From: Bacteroidota bacterium
GTDB lineage: Bacteria; Bacteroidota; Bacteroidia; Cytophagales; Cyclobacteriaceae
Length of the DNA stretch: 53,688 bases
NCBI GenBank assembly: GCA_024280115.1
Contig: JAJRQT010000066.1
Coordinates: 1-53,688 of the forward strand
Reading direction: 5' to 3'
The first letter of the stretch is position 1. Each line of letters opens with the position of its first letter. The notes under the pieces are model-generated. The model was not told the DNA's origin and did no database searches. It saw only the letters and a list, made by a program, of their open reading frames with translations. The translations under genes and the position numbers were made by a program. This document shows positions 46,691-53,688 of this stretch, piece after piece.

Positions 46691-47716
46691 ATGAATCCTG
46701 AAGAATTATTTGAGAAGTTGATCAGCAACAAGATTTCAAGAGTGGAATTTGAAACACTCCTGGAGGGATTGGATGATGAGGAGATAAGTGCCAGGTATGA
46801 GGTCTTTTTACAAGAGCAGTTCGAAAATGAAATAGAAGCACATTTTGAGAAAAAAGAATCTGTACCTCCAGTTCCCGACCTCAAAATTTCAAAAACCTTT
46901 AAAACTTCAAAAAAATCAAGCTCTGGGAGTTCTTTTATAAAGAAAAATCAGTATCCAATCGCGGCGATATTAGTCGTTTTTATAGGACTTCTTGTATCCG
47001 CATTATTCATCATTTCCCAGGTAGATAGTAATAATTCAAATAGTGAAATAGCAGAAAAGATAGCCCGGCAATCCGAACTGATTTCGAAAACCACACCTAA
47101 AGGAAGAAAATTCAGAATGAAATTGAGTGATGGAAGTTTTGTCCATCTTAATTCTGTAAGTCAAATTACTTATCCAGACAGTTTCAAAAAAAATGAGAGA
47201 AATGTGGAAGTGATGGGAGAAGTTTATTTTGAAGTAGAAAGAGATGAGAATCGTCCATTCAACATAAAGGTAAAAGATTATTCAATTGAAGTATTGGGAA
47301 CTTCCTTTAACGTTCAGGCATATGAAGGAGAGGAGGATTTTTCAGTGACGGTAAAATCAGGAGCTGTGAAAATTAACCTCGATCGCCTCGGAAATAATAC
47401 AATTACACTCAGCAAAGATCAAAAATTATTATATAACCCTTATACCAATGTAACGGAAGTAGTTGACGTGAAATCAGACGAAGATCTGAGTTGGAGAGAG
47501 GGGATGCTCAAATTCGAATCCACTCCGATGGCAAAAGTTGAAAAAATGCTAGAACGCTGGTACGGAATTGATTTGGTAGTAAACAACAGTGATTTATACA
47601 AAAAAACAATCACGGGAGTCCATCAAAATGAAAGCATAAAATCTGTGATAGAGGCATTGACCTTTGCTACAGGTTCTAAATATACTGTAAAAGGAAATTC
47701 AATCATTATTAAATAA
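46691..47716 (+). CDS. FecR-family anti-sigma factor
   Basis: FecR proteins hold the ECF sigma factor at the membrane until a SusC receptor signals. The N-terminal cytoplasmic part (about residues 1-85) is followed by a single membrane segment (about residues 90-108, IAAILVVFIGLLVSALFII). The periplasmic FecR domain starts with a GRKFRMKLSDGSFVHLNSVSQ motif and ends near residue 255. The DUF4974-like C-terminal domain (about 265-341, DLSWREGMLKFESTPMAKVEKMLERWYG) interacts with the STN domain of the receptor. The open frame extends to a TTG at 46682. It lies between the sigma factor and susC genes. Confidence 0.96.
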   Translation: MNPEELFEKLISNKISRVEFETLLEGLDDEEISARYEVFLQEQFENEIEAHFEKKESVPPVPDLKISKTFKTSKKSSSGSSFIKKNQYPIAAILVVFIGLLVSALFIISQVDSNNSNSEIAEKIARQSELISKTTPKGRKFRMKLSDGSFVHLNSVSQITYPDSFKKNERNVEVMGEVYFEVERDENRPFNIKVKDYSIEVLGTSFNVQAYEGEEDFSVTVKSGAVKINLDRLGNNTITLSKDQKLLYNPYTNVTEVVDVKSDEDLSWREGMLKFESTPMAKVEKMLERWYGIDLVVNNSDLYKKTITGVHQNESIKSVIEALTFATGSKYTVKGNSIIIK

Positions 47717-47834
47717 AACTATATGGATAAAAACAAAAGAACGAACTAAGTTAGATCACTCAAAACAGCTAAAAAAGCAGAGTAACATTGAAAAAAGTAA
47801 ATCAAATTATTTTAAATAAAAAATAGGTAAAACT

Positions 47835-50800
47835 ATGATTCTGAAAACAAACTTTAAAAGAACGTTAAGGCAAATTTTTGTCTTAATTGCTTTGGTTACG
47901 GGAGGGTCAGCTTTTGCTGAGCTACCAAACCTGGCAGACTTGAAAGGCACGAAAGTTGACCTTGGAATTACGCAAGGTAAAGTACGGGATATTATAGATA
48001 ATATCTCTAAAAGTACAGATTATGTGTTCATCTATGAAGATGGAATTAAAAAAGAGTTGAACAAAAAAGTACAAATTGAGAATGGTGAAAATTTACATGA
48101 CGTCTTAAGTGACATTACACAACAATCAAACTTAGAATTCAGGGCTGTTAACAACAATATTGCTGTTAGAAAACGTGTTGAAATTCAATCCTCAATAATT
48201 AAGGAAACAAGTTTGCAGGGTGTCACTATTACTGGTAGAGTAATATCTGCTGAAGATGAAAGTGGATTGCCTGGCGTCAATATAGTAGAAAAAGGAACCA
48301 CCAATGGTACTGTGACAGATATTGAAGGAAATTATGCGCTTGAAGTCCCTGGTTCTGAAAGTATATTAGTATTCAGTTCAGTAGGATTTCTCAGCGAAGA
48401 ATTAACTGTTGGAACTCAATCAGTAATCAATCTTACCATGTCGCCTGATATTACTGCTCTTGAGGAGATTGTAGTAACGGCCCTTGGTATTAAGAGAGAA
48501 GAGAGATCACTGGGCTATGCAGTTGGTCAGGTAGATGGAGATGAAGTTAGCAAAGTAGCTCAGGAAAACGTGCTGAATGGCATGTCAGGAAAGATTGCCG
48601 GTGTTGCTATTAACCAAACGGGAGCCGCAGGCTCATCTGTTACCATGGTCATCCGTGGAGCAACATCACTAACATCTGATAATCAACCGTTATTTATAGT
48701 TGATGGTGTTTTTATGAATAACTCATTAAATAATGTGAGTGAAATAGGAAGAGATAACAGAGTCGATTACGGTAATGCTATTTCGGATATCAATCCTGAC
48801 GATATTGAAAGTATATCTGTGCTCAAAGGACCAAGTGCATCAGCATTATACGGATCCAGGGCTGCAAATGGGGTCGTATTGATTACCACCAAATCCGGTA
48901 CAAAAAGGAAAGGACTTGGAATATCAGTAAGCTCAGGAGTTATATTAGAAAAGGCATATAAATTTGTTGAAAAGCACAAATTATTTGCGACAGGATCCAG
49001 GCCTTATACGCCTGATAACTTCCCTGGAAATGAATATGGACAATTGTTGATTCCTCAGGAAACTTCTGCATGGATAGGTCCACGTTTGGACAAAGGATAT
49101 AATGCCATACAATGGCCATATACTTATGATGATGCAGGAAACCCAATCGCTACTCCTTTGGTTTCTCACCCTGATAATTTTAAGAATTTCTTTGAAACCG
49201 GAGTTACCTGGAACAATAATATTTCTGTTTCAAATCAAACAGATAATGCATCGTACAGACTTTCTCTGGGTAATATGACTAACAAAGGATTGATTCCAAA
49301 CACAGATATTGGTCGTTATACAGTATCATTGGCAACTGCCCTTAATCTGACAGATAATTTTAAAGTTAGCGCAAATATTAACATTAATAATTCCAGCTCA
49401 AATAACAGGGCTGCGGGTAACAGGGGTTCCAACCCATTACAGCATTTGGTCTCTACCAACTCACAGATTGATATTGAAGATCTAAGAGATTATTGGGTAG
49501 AAGGTTATGAAGGATTGAGACAAAAAACTGCTGTTGATATTGATAATCCGGATACTCCTGGTTCAGGAATAGAAAATGACAACCCATTTTTCTTAGCAAA
49601 TGAAGCATTGAACAGCTTTAAAAGAGAAAGATTATATGGAAATATACGAGCTGATTGGCAAATCACTCCGGAATTTAGCCTATTTGCCCGTTACGGACAG
49701 GATGGATACAATGAACAACGTGAGACAAAGATTGCCAATAGCTATCAAAAAGAAAAAAACGGTGTTTATGGTTTGGTAGATATCAAAAGGATTGAGAGAA
49801 ACGCTGATTTTCTCGGAACTTACGCTAAAACCTGGGATAACTGGAGTGTGAGTGCATCTGTTGGCGGTAATATCCGTTACAATTATGGCGAAACCACACA
49901 AAATTCAACTAAAAACAGGGGTAGTGGACTTATCATCCCAGGTTTTTATTCTCTTGCAAATATAGCGCCTGATAATCTTTTTTATAGCCATGGCTATTCT
50001 GAAAAATTAGTTTACAGCGCTTATGCCCTCGCCTCTATTGGATTCAAGGATATGATCTATTTGGATGTAACCGGAAGAAACGACTGGTCAAGTACTTTAC
50101 CGGAAGCAAGTAGGTCATTTTTCTACCCATCTGTATCGGGAAGTATCTTATTTGATGAGATGTTCAGCTTACCAAGTGCATGGAACCTTGCTAAGGTAAG
50201 AGTTGGTTGGGCAGAGGTTGGTAATGATACTGATCCATACCAATTAGAAAATACCTTGGGCAAACAAGATGACTGGGGAAATGTAACACGGCTTACAACA
50301 CCTAGTCGATTATTATCTCCGAATTTGGTGCCCGAAACACAAACTTCTTTTGAAATTGGTACAGATTTAGGATTCTGGGATAATCGTTTAAGGTTGGAAG
50401 CAACATACTACAAATCTGATAATGTAAATCAGTTGTTCAATATTGGTACTGCTCCATCATCGGGTTCTACTTCAATATTTATGAATGCGGGTCTAATTTC
50501 AAGTAAAGGAATTGAAGTCGTATTAGGAGGATCTATTATTAGTAATAACAATTGGCTTTGGGATGTAAACCTTGTTTATTCTAAAAATACAACAGTTTTG
50601 GAAGAATTACCTGAAGGTGTAGATTTCCTCAAGCTTTGGAGTGATGCCAAAGGAGGCGCTTACTCTTGGCCTGGAGATGAAATCGGACAACTAATTGACA
50701 GAAAACAAGTTGTAGTTGAGCCTGGAGATCCAAGAGATCCTAACGGACAATATATCGGATGGCCAATTCTGGATGACGAAGGATGGGATGACGCTAACAG

Positions 50801-51590
50801 TGCCAAGCAGGAATTTAATGAGGAGACTGGTAAAATGGAACGAGTTGCTCCTGTTATTGGAAACTTCAATCCTGATTTCATGTTGGGAATGCAAACGACA
50901 GTTAGGTTTAAATCACTTAGTTTATCAGCCAGCTTTGACTGGAGATCAGGTGGACAATTTGTTTCTCAAACACTTCGATACAACGAATCTGACTTGCAAA
51001 CAAAAAGATTCATGGATACCCAGTTAGATTGGCGTACTGTTGTTGATAGTAGGGATCAATTACCACAGTGGTTGAAGGATCATGAGTCTGAATGGATAAC
51101 CGGTGGTATCCATCTTGTAGGTGGACCCGATGAAGAATTTGGTGGCTTGGAATACACTGAAGGTGGTTTTACATTGAATGACGGTAACTTCTATCCTGGT
51201 GTTGTTGATGATGGTAATGGTGGATTTACTGAGAATCTAGGAGCACCCGGTCAGACATTGGTATTGAGATATGGTGACAATTATCCATGGAGTTATACAA
51301 AAGTGGCTACTTTCGATGCTGATTTTGTAAAAATCAGAGACGTTGCGCTTACATATGATTTTCCATCAAGTATTTATTCAAAGATCGGATTGCAGAATCT
51401 TTCATTCTCTGTTACAAGCCGTAACATCATATTATGGACAAAAGCAGGGATAAACATTGATCCGGAAACAGCATTCCAGCCTGAAGGTGGAAAACAGGGA
51501 AGTGGGATTCAATTCAAACAAGGTATTGAAAGATACAATGTAAATCCATGGACTGTTCCTATCGGTTTCAAGCTTAATTTTGGATTTTAG
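47835..51590 (+). CDS. SusC/RagA TonB-dependent receptor with STN signalling domain
   Basis: The 1251-residue protein has a signal peptide (to about residue 28), an STN domain (about 45-110, GKVRDIIDNISKSTDYVFIY), which contacts FecR, then a carboxypeptidase-like regulatory domain (about 131-205, GLPGVNIVEKGTTNGTVTD). The plug domain (about 215-330, EEIVVTALGIKREERSLGYA, IRGATSLTSDNQPL) precedes a beta barrel that ends with GFKLNFGF, as required for outer-membrane insertion. It would import an oligomer with the SusD downstream and report substrate through FecR to the sigma factor. It is the intact paralogue of the truncated susC at the window start. Confidence 0.98.
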   Translation: MILKTNFKRTLRQIFVLIALVTGGSAFAELPNLADLKGTKVDLGITQGKVRDIIDNISKSTDYVFIYEDGIKKELNKKVQIENGENLHDVLSDITQQSNLEFRAVNNNIAVRKRVEIQSSIIKETSLQGVTITGRVISAEDESGLPGVNIVEKGTTNGTVTDIEGNYALEVPGSESILVFSSVGFLSEELTVGTQSVINLTMSPDITALEEIVVTALGIKREERSLGYAVGQVDGDEVSKVAQENVLNGMSGKIAGVAINQTGAAGSSVTMVIRGATSLTSDNQPLFIVDGVFMNNSLNNVSEIGRDNRVDYGNAISDINPDDIESISVLKGPSASALYGSRAANGVVLITTKSGTKRKGLGISVSSGVILEKAYKFVEKHKLFATGSRPYTPDNFPGNEYGQLLIPQETSAWIGPRLDKGYNAIQWPYTYDDAGNPIATPLVSHPDNFKNFFETGVTWNNNISVSNQTDNASYRLSLGNMTNKGLIPNTDIGRYTVSLATALNLTDNFKVSANININNSSSNNRAAGNRGSNPLQHLVSTNSQIDIEDLRDYWVEGYEGLRQKTAVDIDNPDTPGSGIENDNPFFLANEALNSFKRERLYGNIRADWQITPEFSLFARYGQDGYNEQRETKIANSYQKEKNGVYGLVDIKRIERNADFLGTYAKTWDNWSVSASVGGNIRYNYGETTQNSTKNRGSGLIIPGFYSLANIAPDNLFYSHGYSEKLVYSAYALASIGFKDMIYLDVTGRNDWSSTLPEASRSFFYPSVSGSILFDEMFSLPSAWNLAKVRVGWAEVGNDTDPYQLENTLGKQDDWGNVTRLTTPSRLLSPNLVPETQTSFEIGTDLGFWDNRLRLEATYYKSDNVNQLFNIGTAPSSGSTSIFMNAGLISSKGIEVVLGGSIISNNNWLWDVNLVYSKNTTVLEELPEGVDFLKLWSDAKGGAYSWPGDEIGQLIDRKQVVVEPGDPRDPNGQYIGWPILDDEGWDDANSAKQEFNEETGKMERVAPVIGNFNPDFMLGMQTTVRFKSLSLSASFDWRSGGQFVSQTLRYNESDLQTKRFMDTQLDWRTVVDSRDQLPQWLKDHESEWITGGIHLVGGPDEEFGGLEYTEGGFTLNDGNFYPGVVDDGNGGFTENLGAPGQTLVLRYGDNYPWSYTKVATFDADFVKIRDVALTYDFPSSIYSKIGLQNLSFSVTSRNIILWTKAGINIDPETAFQPEGGKQGSGIQFKQGIERYNVNPWTVPIGFKLNFGF

Positions 51591-51610
51591 AAACAATTAA
51601 AGATAAAGAA

Positions 51611-53272
51611 ATGAAAATTTTAAAATTTAAATTTTTCGGAACAATCGCATTATTAGTGCTTTTTGTTTCCTCTTGTCAGGATTTAACAGAAATAAATGTT
51701 AATCCTAACGGTGTAGATCCGGCGGTTGCGCATCCAAATTTGATTATGCCAACCGTAATCACAAATACGGCTAAAAATTATCTCAATATGGGATTTGGTA
51801 ATATTGCCGGAGTAATGCAGCATACGCAGAAAGATGCATGGAGCAGTGGTCATAACGACTATGCATGGGATGAAGACAGTTGGGGAGGATACTACGGTAT
51901 ATTACGCGACAATAAGTTTATGTATGAGAAAGCTGTGGAAGGTGATTTGAAATTCCATCAGGGTGTTGCCCTGGTAATGAAGTCTTTTGTTTTTGGTTTC
52001 GTTACTGATTTGTGGGGAGATGCTCCGTTTACTGACGCTTTAAAAAGTGCGGAAGGACAGGAGTTTTTGAAACCTGCATTTGATGGTCAGCAAACCATTT
52101 ACGATGGTATATTTGCTGATTTGGCTGAGGCTAATACTCTTTTCTCAGGCACAGACTTTGCAGAAGTTAATGCTGATGCAGACGTATTGTATGGTGGTGA
52201 TGCTAAGATGTGGCAAAAGTTTGCCAATTCTTTGGCTCTAAGATACTACATGAGAGTATCTGATAAAATGCCGAATGTTGCCAAAGATGGAGTAGAGCGG
52301 GTATCTAAATTACCACTTCTTACTGCTGCGGATGAGGATGCGGCCATTCCCTATATAGGAACTAGCGGAGATAACTCATGGCCATCAAATATTCCTTTTG
52401 CTAATAACAGTGCATATTTGAGATATAATATTTGTTCGGTTTTGAGTGAAAAACTGCTTGAACTCGGTGATGATAGAATTGAAGTTTTTGCAAATAAAGT
52501 CGAAACTCCAATTGTAATTACTGATGATCATGCTGCAGAAGGCGAGGATGTAACTGTGGACGGTGTACGATACATTACAAATGCTGCTTTTACTACAAGA
52601 CAGTATAAACTTAAAGTAGCCGGTGAAAATCCAAGCGCAGCTGATTTGGATGCTGGATTTACATTTGTTGATACAAATCCTTCAGGATATGTTGGTTTAC
52701 CTCCTAGTATGGGTAGTGAACCAAACTGGTACAATATCAATCCTGCACCTGTACAGGGAGGAAACAACATTCATGTTTCAAAACTAAATTCAATGTATGC
52801 AGAAACAAGCGGAGCCCTTTTGAAAATGAGGTTGATCTCTGCAGCTGAAGTACATTTTATTCTGGCTGAAGCAGCGCTAAAAGGATGGGCTGTTGCTGGT
52901 GATGCTAACGCTCATTACGATGCAGGTGTACAAGCTTCATTTGATACATGGGGCGTTGACATAGGGGATTATCTTACAGGACCAGCCGCTTTTGATGGAA
53001 CACTTGATAAGGTTATGGAGCAAAAATGGATTGCAAGCTGGACTGCTGCAACTGAAGCTTGGTTTGACTGGAGAAGAACTGGTTTGCCAGCTATTCAGGC
53101 GGGAGCCAGGGCAAGAAGAGAAAATCCTCCTTTGAGATTGTATTACGGACATGATGAGAGGGATTTAAATGCTGAAAATTATATTCAGGCAATCGCACGA
53201 TTACAGCCCACAGCTGATAACAACGAAGATGATAATGATAGTGCATGGTCTAAAATGTGGCTATTGCAATAG
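51611..53272 (+). CDS. SusD/RagB-family nutrient-binding lipoprotein
   Basis: This is the surface lipoprotein partner of the SusC encoded 20 bases upstream. The signal MKILKFKFFGTIALLVLFVS ends in the lipobox SSC, after which the family's INVNPNGVDP motif follows. The WGDAPFTDAL segment (about residue 135) and the C-terminal FDWRRTGLPAIQ and YGHDERDLNAENY segments are typical of SusD. Length is 553 residues. The substrate is unknown. A strong terminator follows about 70 bases downstream, closing the locus. Confidence 0.96.
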   Translation: MKILKFKFFGTIALLVLFVSSCQDLTEINVNPNGVDPAVAHPNLIMPTVITNTAKNYLNMGFGNIAGVMQHTQKDAWSSGHNDYAWDEDSWGGYYGILRDNKFMYEKAVEGDLKFHQGVALVMKSFVFGFVTDLWGDAPFTDALKSAEGQEFLKPAFDGQQTIYDGIFADLAEANTLFSGTDFAEVNADADVLYGGDAKMWQKFANSLALRYYMRVSDKMPNVAKDGVERVSKLPLLTAADEDAAIPYIGTSGDNSWPSNIPFANNSAYLRYNICSVLSEKLLELGDDRIEVFANKVETPIVITDDHAAEGEDVTVDGVRYITNAAFTTRQYKLKVAGENPSAADLDAGFTFVDTNPSGYVGLPPSMGSEPNWYNINPAPVQGGNNIHVSKLNSMYAETSGALLKMRLISAAEVHFILAEAALKGWAVAGDANAHYDAGVQASFDTWGVDIGDYLTGPAAFDGTLDKVMEQKWIASWTAATEAWFDWRRTGLPAIQAGARARRENPPLRLYYGHDERDLNAENYIQAIARLQPTADNNEDDNDSAWSKMWLLQ

Positions 53273-53344
53273 TATAGTGTAATTGAAACAACGATATCTA
53301 TACATATCATTGTATTAATATGCATTTAATAAGTGGTTAGGTAG

Positions 53345-53377
53345 AAAAGGCCGCCCCGTTAATCGGGGTGGCCTTTT
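53345..53377 (+). terminator. Rho-independent terminator of the second susCD locus
   Basis: AAAAGGCCGCCCCG pairs with CGGGGTGGCCTTTT around a TTAAT loop, forming a strong GC-rich stem flanked by A and T runs, about 70 bases after the susD stop codon. Confidence 0.9.
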
Positions 53378-53384
53378 CGTTAAT

Positions 53385-53417
53385 ATACCTGACAGGTTTA
53401 CCAAACCTGTCAGGTAT
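53385..53417. repeat. Perfect inverted repeat with three-base loop
   Basis: ATACCTGACAGGTTT and AAACCTGTCAGGTAT are perfect inverted repeats around ACC. The hairpin directly follows the terminator and is followed by a T run, so it may act as a second terminator. Its form is that of dispersed intergenic repeats. Confidence 0.75.
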
Positions 53418-53688
53418 TTTTTGTGAGGCACTAAGACCGGAGTGACATTACACCAGCATATGAGTAGTGCCCAAACGAAGCGTCACTATGATCCTGCCGC
53501 AGGTGGCAGGTGGGAGAAAGCCCGCCCGGATTTCTATGATTTAAACAAGCGTTGTAGCATAAGAATTTTCGGTATAATGGACAAAAAGTAGGCTATTTTA
53601 GAGTCGATTGGTTCAAGTGGACAAAAAGGAGGCTGTTATTTTTCTAAAAATAATCATATTTTAAAATCTTCTTTAGCTTTGCAATGTC
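53418..53688. other. Repeat-rich intergenic DNA at the window end
   Basis: No gene was recognised. A GC-rich palindromic patch at about 53491-53514 (CCTGCCGCAGGTGGCAGG) looks like a REP-type repeat. TGGACAAAAAGTAGGCT (53578-53594) recurs with one change at 53618-53634, exactly 40 bases later; this may be the end of an insertion sequence continuing beyond the window. Confidence 0.4.

Noticed and set aside
1..53688. CRISPR arrays, prophage or integrase modules, tRNA or rRNA genes
   Set aside because: No regularly spaced repeats, no phage structural or integrase genes and no tRNA- or rRNA-like sequences were seen; the NUMOD4/HNH gene alone is not evidence of a prophage.

Overview
The window is a chromosomal segment from a member of the Bacteroidota, most likely a marine or environmental Cytophagales-type bacterium. 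The signs are two SusC/SusD pairs, an ECF sigma/FecR/SusC regulatory set, a LytTR regulator with a membrane domain, many Cys-anchored lipoproteins, promoters of the TTG-N19-TAnnTTTG type, and a dcw cluster without murF or ddl. The species cannot be named from the sequence alone.

Layout. 0.1-5.4 kb: a SusC-like receptor gene that has lost its 5' end, an intact susD-like gene and a third lipoprotein gene, closed by a hairpin terminator. 5.5-6.9 kb: an arylsulfotransferase-like lipoprotein. 7.0-10.1 kb (minus): dnaK and meaB. 10.5-11.8 kb: a NUMOD4/HNH protein and a flavin reductase. 11.8-27.0 kb (minus): an almost uninterrupted division and cell-wall cluster in the order mraZ-rsmH-ftsL-ftsI-murE-mraY-murD-ftsW-murG-murC-ftsQ-ftsA-ftsZ, with mostly 0-10 base junctions and ATGA-type overlaps. 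It begins with a readable promoter and a candidate MraZ operator.

27.5-42.3 kb is an accessory stretch. It holds a TlpA-like lipoprotein, a small secreted protein, a LytTR regulator, a MITE-like hairpin, a RhaM-like mutarotase, a hybrid membrane PAS histidine kinase, a DUF433/DUF5615 toxin-antitoxin pair with a frameshifted toxin, the 3' remnant of an esterase gene, a FecR-like/TPR secreted protein, a pentapeptide-repeat membrane protein, an NTF2-like protein, a DOMON protein with a MarR regulator and matching operator palindromes, a Tat-exported Gfo/Idh/MocA oxidoreductase and a geranylgeranyl-reductase-family flavoprotein. 42.4-45.3 kb (minus) is a translationally coupled four-gene ABC exporter operon with a LolA-like periplasmic protein. 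45.7-53.3 kb is a complete sigma-FecR-SusC(STN)-SusD uptake and signalling locus, closed by a strong terminator and followed by repeat-rich DNA.

Most notable observations: murG seems to start at an AUA codon where an ATGA overlap has become ATAA; the DUF5615 toxin has a one-base insertion in an A run; the same two palindromes sit in front of marR and of the DOMON gene; near-identical MraZ-type boxes lie in opposite orientation upstream of mraZ; and the first SusC gene is 5'-truncated. I did not find a clearly new multi-gene defence or biosynthetic system. No tRNA, rRNA or CRISPR array was recognised.
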